A DNA stretch of 64,000 nt from Iphinoe sp. HA4291-MV1. Lineage in GTDB: Bacteria; Cyanobacteriota; Cyanobacteriia; Cyanobacteriales; Nostocaceae. A program made the translations under genes and the position numbers. Below the pieces are notes generated by a model. It was not told the origin of the DNA, ran no database searches, and saw nothing but the letters and a program-made list of their open reading frames with translations. Where the stretch lies: contig JAHHHH010000020.1 of the NCBI GenBank assembly GCA_019359415.1, positions 1 through 64,000 of the forward strand, read 5' to 3'. Below are positions 9,435-18,349 of the stretch, in pieces (the first letter of the stretch is position 1; every line of letters starts with the position of its first letter).

Positions 9435-11204
9435 TCACTCCTCAAATAAGCGATCGCCTTTATGCAACCGATGAGCAATTTGATATGTTTGGACTTGCGA
9501 TCGCATTGTCGGCGAGTGTGCTGCTAAATATCTAGTAGCTGCCACTAATACGTGAATACCGGCAGGAGTTTGACCCAAAAAAGAATACTGGCGAAAAGCT
9601 GCTTCTACCTCTTGAATGACATGAAATTCCCGATTTTCTCGCAGCATTAATTTACCAATCATTGCCAGTAATTTTTGTGAATCACCACCACCGTAAAGAT
9701 ACTGAGCAACTAACTGACCTGCTTCATTCACTTGCTGTTGACGATTCAATAACTCCGGCAATTGTTGAAGCAATTCCTCTGGATTTTCAACTGGTTGTTT
9801 TGGTTCTGGAAGTCTGGCAGGTGGAACATTCAAAAAGCGGTTGAGGTACACACTCATTGCAGCATCGAACACACCCCGAAGTAACTCTAACGACGGTACC
9901 CGTCGCAATCCTTGATGAACTGCGTTGGCAAAGGTGAATGGATGGTGTGCGGTGTTCCAGTCTCCAAAGTCGTTATTGGTATTGAATCGGGCAACACGAA
10001 GGGCAGCGGTGTAAGAAACGACACCTGCTAATTGCTCTTGAGTGCAACCGGCTTTGAGTGCAGTTAATAGCGCGTCGGCTATAGCTTGAGCATCTTCACC
10101 TAACAGAATAGGAACCAATTCTTCTCGACCTGACCAAGTTCCCCATCGAGGTCGTCCTTCTTCCAAAACAGTTGGCAACTGTTCAAACGCAGACTCTAAA
10201 ATTGCGACTAAATCCACAGGGTAGCGCCAGGAATTCGACTCTTCCATGCGGGAGGCGTTCGCCAAGCTAGAAATCAAACTTGCTAAGACTTTCTCAGCAC
10301 CTCGCCAATCCAGAGCATCAAGTGCTTCTAACGCCTTGTTAATAAAGTCGAGTGTATGACCAACATCAATATAGCGGTGGTCTGTAGCAGCAGCAAATAA
10401 CATCTCGGCAATTTGTTTCCTATCAGCACCCATCCGAATTGCAGATACTAAACAGCGTTCTGCTGCTTCACTATCCCGTCGTTCAATAAACTGGCGAAGC
10501 CAACCTTTGAGAGTCTTGATGTCAACAGTGGAATTGGGCAATGGGTGAACCACAAAGTGAGGTGGCGCATTCGTACTTTCACGAGCAACAGCTGAAAGTC
10601 CTTGATAAAGAGCAAGAGGTCGGTCTTCTGCATCCAGATAGGGCAGCAAGTTCATCATGCAGGTGTGGATAGTTAAGCCTGCGCCCCAACCTTCTTTGTT
10701 GTAACGGGTGCCAAACTCTAATCCCGTTTGGAAGGATTCGGTAGCATCTCCCCCCATATCTTCTAGTAGGGCAATGACAGATTTGGCAATCACGAGGGAA
10801 ATGCTTTGTTCTAAGCCATCCTGAAGCCGTTGACGCTGGTGGACATAAGAGTCAACTTGGGGAGTCAAATTCACCCATACCTCGCCATCCCGAATTTCTA
10901 CAGGAAAAGCACGAACATCATCTGCCCAAGAATCGAATGTTCCCCCACTCGCAAGATCAAAGCGGGCATAGTGCCAAGGGCAAGTCACAATGCCATCTTT
11001 GCAAGTACTCCCGTGGAGGGGAAAACCCATATGAGGACAACGGTTATCTATAGCGTAGACCTGATTGTCAGAGTAGAACAGGGCAATGGTATGCTTTTCT
11101 AGATTCACCAACAAACTCCCTGCTGCTTGAACATCTGCAAGTTTAGCAGCACGAGTGTATCGGTCCGTACCTGTCGTGGGTTCAAAAGTTTGAGTCATAT
11201 GCAC
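9435..11204 (-). CDS. Rieske [2Fe-2S] protein with long C-terminal helical domain
   Basis: A 589-residue protein. The N-terminal Rieske domain (about 15-115) binds a [2Fe-2S] cluster through Cys56, His58, Cys75 and His78 in the motifs CPHMGF and CPWHYARFD. Roughly 470 residues of mostly helical sequence follow, with no catalytic mononuclear-iron motif that I can identify, so it is not a classic ring-hydroxylating oxygenase. Start choice is between two close Met codons (residues 1 and 3). The electron partner and substrate are unknown. A short stretch near 10250-10285 (SLANASRMEE) may derive from an interspersed repeat. Confidence 0.82.
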   Translation of the reverse strand: MHMTQTFEPTTGTDRYTRAAKLADVQAAGSLLVNLEKHTIALFYSDNQVYAIDNRCPHMGFPLHGSTCKDGIVTCPWHYARFDLASGGTFDSWADDVRAFPVEIRDGEVWVNLTPQVDSYVHQRQRLQDGLEQSISLVIAKSVIALLEDMGGDATESFQTGLEFGTRYNKEGWGAGLTIHTCMMNLLPYLDAEDRPLALYQGLSAVARESTNAPPHFVVHPLPNSTVDIKTLKGWLRQFIERRDSEAAERCLVSAIRMGADRKQIAEMLFAAATDHRYIDVGHTLDFINKALEALDALDWRGAEKVLASLISSLANASRMEESNSWRYPVDLVAILESAFEQLPTVLEEGRPRWGTWSGREELVPILLGEDAQAIADALLTALKAGCTQEQLAGVVSYTAALRVARFNTNNDFGDWNTAHHPFTFANAVHQGLRRVPSLELLRGVFDAAMSVYLNRFLNVPPARLPEPKQPVENPEELLQQLPELLNRQQQVNEAGQLVAQYLYGGGDSQKLLAMIGKLMLRENREFHVIQEVEAAFRQYSFLGQTPAGIHVLVAATRYLAAHSPTMRSQVQTYQIAHRLHKGDRLFEE

Positions 11205-11330
11205 CTTATGAGAAAGTAGGAGATGAGAAGCACAGGTAATATCTTCTACTTCCTACTCTGGCGAAATTTTTAAGGTTTGAGCAGATATTGACTCTAAATT
11301 TTGTTAAGTAAGTCAATAATCTAAAATTGT

Positions 11331-11384
11331 AACCGCAGATGAACGCAGATAATTGTCTGCGTGTATCCGCATTCATCTGCGGTT
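11331..11384. repeat. Nested inverted repeat (CCGCAGATGAA type)
   Basis: Outer arms AACCGCAGATGAA at 11331-11343 and 11372-11384 enclose a second palindrome, CGCAGATAATTGTCTGCG, at 11344-11361. It lies just after the 3' end of the leftward peroxiredoxin gene and could end its transcript. The sequence type is a widespread interspersed repeat. Confidence 0.75.
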
Positions 11385-11409
11385 CAAAATCCTACTCTTC
11401 AACTTTCAC

Positions 11410-12144
11410 TTAACTAGCACTCAAGTAAGCTTCTAAAGCTTCAGAACCACCAATGAGTTTGCCATCAATAAACACTTGGGGAACAGTTGATGCACCAGTG
11501 ACAGCTTGTAACGTGCGCGGTGTCACATCTTTACCTAAGACAATTTCTTCGTAACCAATACCATGCTCTGTGAGCATAGCTTTAGCACGAGCACAGTAGG
11601 GACAACCAACTCTTGTGAACAGAGAAACCAATTGAGGCTTCACAGCTTTCGGGTTGATGTATTGGAGCATTGTCTCTGCATCAGACACCTTAAAGGGGTC
11701 GCCTGGTTCTTCAGGCTCAATAAACATCTTTTCAATCACGCCATCTTTCACCAACATAGAATAGCGCCAAGACCGTTTGCTAAACCCTAGATCTGATTTA
11801 TCCACAAGCATTCCCATTCCATCTGTGAATTCACCATTACCATCGGGTATAAAAGTTACATTTTCTGCTTGTTGGTCTTTCGCCCATTCATTCATGACAA
11901 AAGCATCGTTGACGGAGATACAGACGATATCATCCACGCCATTTTCTTTAAAAACTTTTGCCAACTGGTTGTACCCAGGAACATGAGTTGATGAGCAAGT
12001 GGGAGTGAATGCTCCCGGTAGCGAAAAAACGACTACAGTTTTACCTGCAAATAGGTCATGAGTGGTCATATTAGCCCACTCATGACCTTGACGTGCGCGA
12101 AAGGTCACATTGGGAACTCTTTGTCTTTCTCGATTAGGCAACAT
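11410..12144 (-). CDS. Peroxiredoxin-glutaredoxin fusion (Prx5/Grx)
   Basis: A 244-residue hybrid thiol peroxidase. The N-terminal Prx5-type domain (about 3-160) has PGAFTPTC with peroxidatic Cys50. The C-terminal glutaredoxin domain (about 170-243) has CPYC at 181-184 plus [14 protein letters not shown] for glutathione binding. Such fusions reduce hydrogen peroxide and alkyl hydroperoxides with glutathione, the attached glutaredoxin serving as reductant. Length and domain order are normal. It is a single-gene unit in the soluble cytoplasmic antioxidant system. Confidence 0.95.
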   Translation of the reverse strand: MLPNRERQRVPNVTFRARQGHEWANMTTHDLFAGKTVVVFSLPGAFTPTCSSTHVPGYNQLAKVFKENGVDDIVCISVNDAFVMNEWAKDQQAENVTFIPDGNGEFTDGMGMLVDKSDLGFSKRSWRYSMLVKDGVIEKMFIEPEEPGDPFKVSDAETMLQYINPKAVKPQLVSLFTRVGCPYCARAKAMLTEHGIGYEEIVLGKDVTPRTLQAVTGASTVPQVFIDGKLIGGSEALEAYLSAS

Positions 12145-12508
12145 GAATTTGACTCCTTAATAAATCTCCTGATAAATCATACTCATAATGAATACGACTT
12201 ATCAAGTGCAAATTTCTTAAGCCATTCTAAAGCAACAGTAGACGCGACGGAGCAATTAAGTAGCTTTTATGACAGAATGGCTGATCTGACTTTTCCCGTT
12301 AAGTCGTGAAACAACGAAATAGCAAGGGTTTCAAAATATCTTTTATTCTCAACAACTTAAGTTTAATGACAATAAACTACGAGAGAATAGGGCTTTGTGC
12401 TAAGGGTATAGTAAGCGATGGCTCCATCAAAGAGATAACGGGAAAAGTCAGAATGGCTGATGACTGAACTGCAGCGGTCAATGGTAAACCGTTTTTACTT
12501 ATTAAATT
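12145..12508. other. Intergenic, no gene seen
   Basis: Holds the promoter of the leftward peroxiredoxin gene. A reading frame at 12058-12309 has no coding character and overlaps the peroxiredoxin start. Confidence 0.6.
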
Positions 12509-13159
12509 TTACTTATTAAATAATGCCAGTAACCAACGACTGATAGCTCCGTCATCTTCAGTTTGAGAGCGCCTAATAGCTTCTTCAACCAAGTCAATTT
12601 TTAATCCTGACAAGACTTGAGATTCACGAATAGAGTGACTTTCTGTTTTAGATAAAGAAGAAGCAATGATCTTGCTAGCATTAACATCAACGACCCAATA
12701 TTCTTGCACTCCCAAGCGTTGATAAAGTTTTTGTTTGCGGTCTGTATCGTCCTCTAAAGATGAAGCTGCAATTTCAACAACTAAAGTAGGCGTGTCTGAT
12801 TCATTAAGATTGACCGAGGAATTATTTCGGGGAGGAAGCCTCAAATTTTCTCCAATATAAAAAGCAATATCAGGTTGGGCATCGCGAACTTTAGCTTTTC
12901 TGAAAGTCGTATTTGTTAGCTCCAAAATTGGAATGCTTTTGATAGCTGCATATAATACAATCACTGTTGAAACAATTGAATTATCATGACCGTGTGCAAA
13001 ACCTAGTGCAGCCATCTCAATTCTCATGTAGCCTTGGTCGTAATAAAATCTACCACTTTCTAAGGTGGGATCATCCGCAAAAGTCAGAAATTCTTCCCAA
13101 GTCGCCTCAACCCAGGTATCAGTTGGAACAGTATCTATGATAGGGAGAAGATTAACCAT
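12509..13159 (-). CDS. Uma2-family (DUF820) putative endonuclease
   Basis: A 216-residue member of the same family as the gene at 8740, but of a different subgroup. Landmarks are WEEFLTFADDP near residue 22, MRIEMAALGFAHG, AQPDIAFYIGE, LVVEIAASSLEDD and LGVQEYWVVDV. The last three carry the acidic and lysine positions of the PD-(D/E)XK-like core. It ends 33 bp from the GH57 gene on the same strand, so the two may be co-transcribed. Function is unknown. Confidence 0.86.
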   Translation of the reverse strand: MVNLLPIIDTVPTDTWVEATWEEFLTFADDPTLESGRFYYDQGYMRIEMAALGFAHGHDNSIVSTVIVLYAAIKSIPILELTNTTFRKAKVRDAQPDIAFYIGENLRLPPRNNSSVNLNESDTPTLVVEIAASSLEDDTDRKQKLYQRLGVQEYWVVDVNASKIIASSLSKTESHSIRESQVLSGLKIDLVEEAIRRSQTEDDGAISRWLLALFNK

Positions 13160-13191
13160 ATCGTGAACCTGCTGTGTCTCTAGTAATTAGC

Positions 13192-14691
13192 CTAGCTTAT
13201 TCTCAGCAGCGCTTCACCTCGGCGATAAAGTTCGCGAGCATAGTCAGTCCAAATTCCTTGTCCCCAGTATCGGAAACAACTTGTTTGCAATAACAAGTTG
13301 TATAGCAATGCTTTTTGATAGTCGGAACTCTGTGTCACTGAAGCGTCTTGCTGAACTAATGAGTCATACTTTTCGTGAAATAAAGCGCTGAATCTCTTCA
13401 TCGGATCTAAGACATTTTCGTAGCCTTTTACCCAACTTAAATTATTCGTCCAAGAAGCACCATCCATGTGAAATTGATGGTCTGTTTCTTTTAGTTCTGT
13501 TATTGCTTTTTCCACTGCTTCTGGTGTTGCTTTTTCTGGGTCTACTCGCTGCCAAATTTTGTATTGATGTACGGCTTGACAAGTTGGATACTCATCTGGA
13601 TTCACACCAGCAGCTTCAATTAATTCTAGATATTCAGTACCATTGAGTGCAACGACTCCTGAGTGATTGTTTCCTGAATCGCGAATTTCATGATATATCC
13701 TAAATAAATCGCGGGGGTATTCGTTCATCATGACGCCGCCATTTTCCCCATCAGCAATTTGAGTGACTAAAGAGGGAACTGTAACATTACCAATTTGCTG
13801 TTTACTTCTTCCTTTTGCCTCAAAATAAGGCTGCATCTGAGCTACTAATTTTGTATCTGAGCCTTGAGTTTTTATTAATGCTGTGATACTAATAGTCTCA
13901 CCTTTAGAATTGCGGGCAACCAATCGATTTGGAATATATTTATCATCATGATGTAAGCTCGAACCATCCAGACGTTCTACTGAATGTTCCTGCACCATGA
14001 GCCAACGATACCCACATTCTTTGAGAGCTTTAATATATTCAAACAAAGTATCCGGATGGTTAGGTAAGTGCATTTCTGGGGGAGAAAAGCCCTTCACTCG
14101 CTGTAGGGCATCATAGCCAAAAATGGCTGCAAAGTAATGTTGCCAAGCTTGAATATGGAGTTTTATGTCAGGAATGGGTGTGGAAGGAATAACCGCATGA
14201 CTCCACATTGTGCCCAACCATTCCACATAAGGCTGATATTGGCAGTCACAGGTGATACGCTTAAGGTTGTTGATAATATCCTCTCGTCCCTGTCGTAACC
14301 CCCACAACAAATTACCCGAATAATCAAGCATAATTCGAGGATTGCAACCTTCGGATATAAGTTGGGGAATAAAATCTCCCATACGGCTGTAGCACCAAGC
14401 AAAGGTTGTTGCGTTGTGGTTATCTCCTTCATGGGAATGTTCAAACATATACTGAAGATTGCTGATGAGTTCCCCATTAACACCTGCAGGGATGGTGGGT
14501 TGATGCATATGGAGAGCACAGGCAAACCCAGCCGTGATATTTTCTAAGCGGAGATTTGTGGTGTTTAAAAATACAGGGTTATCTCGTTGGACTACAGAAC
14601 GAATTTCTGCTTCCCAACCGCAAATATTGGGTAATCCTGTCCTGAATTCTTCCAAAACAGGTAAGTTGGCAGATGGTGCTGTTGCAGTCAT
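13192..14691 (-). CDS. Glycoside hydrolase family 57
   Basis: A 499-residue cytoplasmic GH57 enzyme acting on alpha-glucans. Visible family motifs are HMHQP (residues 61-65), VEWLGTMWSHAVIP (about 156-169) and GFSPPEM with the expected catalytic Glu206. GH57 includes amylases, 4-alpha-glucanotransferases and branching enzymes; the exact activity is not clear, but glycogen metabolism is the likely setting. The Uma2 gene follows at a 33-bp gap and no glycogen genes flank it. Confidence 0.88.
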   Translation of the reverse strand: MTATAPSANLPVLEEFRTGLPNICGWEAEIRSVVQRDNPVFLNTTNLRLENITAGFACALHMHQPTIPAGVNGELISNLQYMFEHSHEGDNHNATTFAWCYSRMGDFIPQLISEGCNPRIMLDYSGNLLWGLRQGREDIINNLKRITCDCQYQPYVEWLGTMWSHAVIPSTPIPDIKLHIQAWQHYFAAIFGYDALQRVKGFSPPEMHLPNHPDTLFEYIKALKECGYRWLMVQEHSVERLDGSSLHHDDKYIPNRLVARNSKGETISITALIKTQGSDTKLVAQMQPYFEAKGRSKQQIGNVTVPSLVTQIADGENGGVMMNEYPRDLFRIYHEIRDSGNNHSGVVALNGTEYLELIEAAGVNPDEYPTCQAVHQYKIWQRVDPEKATPEAVEKAITELKETDHQFHMDGASWTNNLSWVKGYENVLDPMKRFSALFHEKYDSLVQQDASVTQSSDYQKALLYNLLLQTSCFRYWGQGIWTDYARELYRRGEALLRIS

Positions 14692-14896
14692 AATAACTAT
14701 CCCAATCTTTAGAGATCATTGAAAGACAAAACCAGCGAGCAAAAGGGGTAAGAGCACCAAGGGCAGACACGATCAAAAGGAGAGTTCCTGGATCAGTCTT
14801 AATCTGTGAATTGCTCATTTTACCCCTTTTATAAAATAGGTATTGCAAACGATTTGTGACGAGGAATTAACTCAAGTTGCTCAAGATTACCATACC

Positions 14897-15601
14897 TCAA
14901 TGTAGTTCTTGAGAGAAACAACCCAAAGCCCCATCCATAAATTTAAAATCAGGCAGATAATCTACAGACTGAACAACCAAGGTTGATGGACATAATTCCC
15001 ATTGTTTCGTTGAGACTTGCAGGTCTTTTATGAATCCTGTTCTGATATTCAGTATCCAACCATGAACTGTTGGTGCTTTTTGGTCATGAAGTTCTTTACG
15101 CATGATTGAAGTCTGGTATAGATTTTTAACCTGTGACAGAACATTGATTTCTGCTAGACGATCTAGACGTTCTTCTTTTGTTGGCAAGGCATCAATTTCT
15201 TTTTGGTTTTGTAAATAGAGTTCTCTGATTGGATTCACCCAATTATCAATGATTCCAATGGTTCTGCCATCTAGCGCCGCCTTAATTCCACCACAACCGT
15301 AGTGACCACAAACAATAATGTGTTGAACCTCAAGATAAGAAACTGCGTATTCTAAAACGGCGAGAAAGTTAATATCCGTGAGAGACACTTGATTGGCAAT
15401 ATTGCGATGGATAAATAACTCTCCAGGTTCTGTGCGGGTAAAGTTTGTTAGCGGTAAACGACTATCAGAACACCCAATATAAAGATAAGGGGGTTTTTGT
15501 CCGCTTGCCAAGCGTTCAAAGTAGCTGGGGTCCAAAGCTAGTTTTTCTGCAACCCAAGCTTGATTATTTTTCAGGAGTTCATCAATGGTGTGATACTTCA
15601 T
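14897..15601 (-). CDS. Beta-class carbonic anhydrase
   Basis: A 234-residue enzyme that interconverts CO2 and bicarbonate. Zinc ligands are Cys44 in CSDSR (with the Asp-Arg dyad), His100 and Cys103 in CGHYGCGG. The sequence is full length for the prokaryotic beta class. No carboxysome genes are adjacent, so it may be a cytoplasmic or EcaB-like enzyme; no signal peptide is seen. Confidence 0.95.
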   Translation of the reverse strand: MKYHTIDELLKNNQAWVAEKLALDPSYFERLASGQKPPYLYIGCSDSRLPLTNFTRTEPGELFIHRNIANQVSLTDINFLAVLEYAVSYLEVQHIIVCGHYGCGGIKAALDGRTIGIIDNWVNPIRELYLQNQKEIDALPTKEERLDRLAEINVLSQVKNLYQTSIMRKELHDQKAPTVHGWILNIRTGFIKDLQVSTKQWELCPSTLVVQSVDYLPDFKFMDGALGCFSQELH

Positions 15602-16099
15602 TAATCTTTAGGAAAATCTATTTCTAGGTATTGTTGCTTGGTTATAGTTAGAGTTGAGCGATAAAGTTGACGCAATACTCAGCAACTAAACCTTGCATTT
15701 TGATAATAAAGTTAACACCATAACACTACATTTAATATAGGGTCAAATTAACGAATTTATGGTTCATACTCATGATAGGTCAATGTTAGCACAGTTATCT
15801 ATCACTCATACATTCCTACATCTACTCTCACGAGTTAACTTTGTTCATACCTGACTCTTTTTTCCGATAAAGATAAGTGTATAAAAATTATAGAGTAGGA
15901 TTGAGTCATTCAAGAAGGTTATGTTAGGTAATATTATTCTTTTGTCAGTAAATCAATATATTTTATTGTGTTTTCAAGCAAAATATGCTTTTGAATCAAG
16001 ACTTCATGTGATTAGAATAGAAACCTTTAGTGAAGAGCAACTATAATTAAATTCATTCAACAAAAATCATTGAATTTGAGAGTTGTCAGGAGAAAATTT
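15602..16099. other. Intergenic, no gene seen
   Basis: An AT-rich spacer between the divergent carbonic anhydrase gene and the membrane protein gene. It should contain both promoters. No RNA gene or clear hairpin was found. Confidence 0.6.
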
Positions 16100-16615
16100 G
16101 TGACTCAAGATTACTCAGGTAAATGGTGGGCTGCGTTTATATGTATTATATTCATCGAAGCGGTGTTGCTCATTTTGTTAATTTCTAGACAACCTACTCC
16201 ACTCCTTTTTGTAGCAATCGTTGCGATTGCATTTCTACTGTTTCTTCTTCCTCAGCTTGATGAAGTTATTGCATTGACTTTTGATAGAGGAAAGCTAGAT
16301 AGTAAAATAAATTCAATGGGAAAAAAAATCTCTACAACTAAGACAAGAACTGACAAGCTAGTTTTGTTATCTATGCCAAAGTCGATGTATGAGACTCTAA
16401 AGAAACTGACTGCGGGTAACTTTAAGTCTTATGAAATGAGTGATACTCTAGAAAGAGAACTTTATTACCTTAAAGATATAGGGTATATAGAGGTAGGTAG
16501 AATTCGTGACATTCCTTATGATGGCAATAATCTTTCAGATTATGTGAGAGTCACAGATTTCGGTAAGCAATTTATCGAGCTTCGTAAAAGTGCAGAAGAG
16601 GACAGCAAAGGTTAA
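16100..16615 (+). CDS. Membrane protein with winged-helix-like tail, unknown
   Basis: I place the start at GTG 16100, because AGGAG at 16088-16092 sits 7 bases upstream; an in-frame TTG at 16070 lacks such a site. The 171-residue product has two hydrophobic helices (about residues 9-29 and 36-54). A basic cytoplasmic region follows, ending in a helix-strand segment (ELYYLKDIGYIEVGRI, then VRVTDFGKQFIELR). That segment resembles the wing of a winged-helix fold found in bacterial sensory membrane proteins. The family is not recognised. Confidence 0.72.
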   Translation: MTQDYSGKWWAAFICIIFIEAVLLILLISRQPTPLLFVAIVAIAFLLFLLPQLDEVIALTFDRGKLDSKINSMGKKISTTKTRTDKLVLLSMPKSMYETLKKLTAGNFKSYEMSDTLERELYYLKDIGYIEVGRIRDIPYDGNNLSDYVRVTDFGKQFIELRKSAEEDSKG

Positions 16616-16735
16616 TGTTAACTTGATTGAGTTAAACCAGGGTAGTCTACACTTGATTCTCTTAAATGCTGAATTTTTACTGTTAAGATGACAACTCATA
16701 TGTGGTTTTCGTCATGTGAAAGCTAACACCTCAAA

Positions 16736-17293
16736 TTAGAAAAATTGCTTAACTATAGCGCGAAATCCTGGTAATACGGGACTGGTTAATTCATCTTCTG
16801 CATACAGTGTTACAGCTAGCTTTAAAATAGCGCGATCGCGTCGATACACTTCTAATTTGCGTAGCTGGTGATCAGCAATCCAATATTCCAAAACGCCGTA
16901 AGTTGAATACAGCTTCAGCTTAGATTCTCGATCGCGGCGCTCGTTCTTTTCGCCTGGAGACAGCACCTCAATAACCAGTTCCGGTGCAGCAATGAGATGT
17001 CCAGCATCATCAAGCATGGTTGCTAATCGTTCATGGCTAGCCCAAACCACATCGGGAATGACACTGTCGGCTTCGGAGAACACCAAACCAGGGTTAATTG
17101 CAGCTTCGCCTAAGCCACTTTCGTTTGACCAAATGGTCAGTGCTGTACCAATTTTGATGGTAACATTTTGGTGCTTCCAGTGAGGTGCTCTGGTCACAAA
17201 TAGCTCTCCGTCAATAATCTCATAATGTCTACCGTCATCGGGTAAGAGTTCTATATCAGCAACTGTCCAGCGGACTGCTTGAGTGGGAGTCAT
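16736..17293 (-). CDS. Uma2-family (DUF820) putative endonuclease
   Basis: Third Uma2 protein of the window, about 185 residues when started at the Met codon ending at 17293 (MTPTQAVRWTVADIELLPDD), the usual family N-terminus. The open frame extends 34 codons further but that part is unlike the family. Motifs: YEIIDGELFVTRAPHWKHQ, IPDVVWASHE, LVIEVLSPGEKNERRDRESK and YGVLEYWIADHQ. Confidence 0.88.
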   Translation of the reverse strand: MTPTQAVRWTVADIELLPDDGRHYEIIDGELFVTRAPHWKHQNVTIKIGTALTIWSNESGLGEAAINPGLVFSEADSVIPDVVWASHERLATMLDDAGHLIAAPELVIEVLSPGEKNERRDRESKLKLYSTYGVLEYWIADHQLRKLEVYRRDRAILKLAVTLYAEDELTSPVLPGFRAIVKQFF

Positions 17294-17446
17294 AAGTGCA
17301 TGAATGTGTAACAATAACATACAAGGTGAAGCGTCTGGGTTTACCTTGCATATCCCCAATTGTAGTTGACTACTATAAAGCGCACGCGCCATCACTCCAC
17401 AATACAGAATGCGTTACCTTAGAGGATGTAGTGCTACATATCATAA

Positions 17447-17902
17447 GTGTATAAAAGTAAAATCACTTACCTCTTATTTACACTGACCTTCATTATTGTC
17501 CTTTGCTGGACTTTTTTCTCAAAGCTACCAAACGAGCTAACTTGCCAGCAATCAAATGTTATTCGAGCAACAGGTAAAAGATACTACACACATCCCCAAA
17601 AAGTTGTCGTTAAGCCTTGGCGGGGTGAGCATCACGTTTACGCGATTTTCATGATTCCCGGTGAACATCTCAATGATAAGCTGTTCACAGTCACAATAAA
17701 AAGTGTTGGCACTTTCTGCGGAGAACTTGATTTTGCTAGCACGACTGTTGCTGACGGCGTTTATGCCAAACCAGGACATTACCTGATGAAAGCATTATTC
17801 CTAACTCGGACTGCTGTTTGGCTAATTGCCAAAGGAAAGGGAGATGAGTTAAAGCAATCAGGTAATTGGAGAGTGGGTTACGCAAAGATAGAAGAAAAAT
17901 AA
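17447..17902 (+). CDS. Unknown exported or membrane-anchored protein
   Basis: A 151-residue ORF from a GTG start, with an N-terminal hydrophobic segment (about residues 8-24) and a polar domain containing two or three Cys residues (positions near 33 and 91) that could form a disulfide. No domain is recognised and no good ribosome binding site is seen, so the start is uncertain. Its open length and signal-like N-terminus make it a likely gene. Confidence 0.55.
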   Translation: MYKSKITYLLFTLTFIIVLCWTFFSKLPNELTCQQSNVIRATGKRYYTHPQKVVVKPWRGEHHVYAIFMIPGEHLNDKLFTVTIKSVGTFCGELDFASTTVADGVYAKPGHYLMKALFLTRTAVWLIAKGKGDELKQSGNWRVGYAKIEEK

Positions 17903-17920
17903 TTTCTCAAAACCCTTCTC

Positions 17921-17946
17921 CTAAGGGAGACGCTGCGCGAACAGGT
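17921..17946. repeat. Interspersed repeat (GGGAGACGCTGCGCGAACAG)
   Basis: A copy of the short palindromic repeat family whose core CTCC(T/C)(A/T)AGGGAGACGCT recurs near 24300, 26290 and 29500 and, in related form, inside leuS. Confidence 0.65.
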
Positions 17947-17987
17947 GGGCACTGCCATAACGTAAAATGCCATACTGCCTCCTAGAA

Positions 17988-18129
17988 TTATGCTAACTCT
18001 TCAAGAATAAATTTATTGGTTGGACTGGAAAAATCCTTGAGCCACTCGTCTGTTGACAATCCCTCGCCTGACAAATTGTCAAACACTCGATCTCTAACTT
18101 CTACTTTGGACTCAAAGTCAAACCGCTCT
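17988..18129 (-). pseudogene. Orphan C-terminal coding fragment, unknown
   Basis: About 45 codons read in one frame on the minus strand (for example VEVRDRVFDNLSGEGLSTDE), ending at a TAA at 17988-17990. Codon usage and composition look coding, but stops occur immediately upstream and there is no start. I read it as the tail of a decayed gene; the family is not recognised. Confidence 0.4.
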
Positions 18130-18160
18130 CAATTTTAGAAGCTTAGCAGGAGCACCCGCC

Positions 18161-18285
18161 ATGAACTCTAAATCACTCCGAAACCGGATATTCACTCTAC
18201 ACTGCTACTTGGAATTGGCGATCAGACTGATTGTCATCATTATTGGCTAAACCGGAGCCTCTTAGTCTTCCATTTGGCATCTTAA
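18161..18285 (+). pseudogene. Decayed N-terminus of a PepSY-associated TM protein
   Basis: ATG at 18161 follows AGGAG at 18148-18152. The frame reads MNSKSLRNRIFTLHCYLELA then IRLIVIIIG and stops at 18248. This matches the start of PepSY-associated transmembrane proteins (basic leader, FTLHRYLG-like stretch, hydrophobic helix, then LTGSLLVFH). The last motif is still readable in a shifted frame just after the stop. The rest of the gene is missing. Confidence 0.5.
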
Positions 18286-18349
18286 TTATCGATATTACTA
18301 CTTTTGTGATCGCTACTAGCACTGTGCTCTGCAAACCTCTGCGTTTTTG

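Noticed and set aside
10250-10285. Repeat insertion inside the Rieske gene (GGCGAACGCCTCCCGCATGG)
   Set aside because: Similarity to interspersed repeats is weaker than in leuS and the reference residues are not known to me.
12058-12309. 83-aa plus-strand ORF
   Set aside because: It overlaps the peroxiredoxin start in antisense and has no recognisable sequence.
14579-14848. 89-aa minus-strand ORF with a hydrophobic stretch overlapping the GH57 start
   Set aside because: More than 100 bp overlaps the conserved GH57 N-terminus in another frame; there is no family match.
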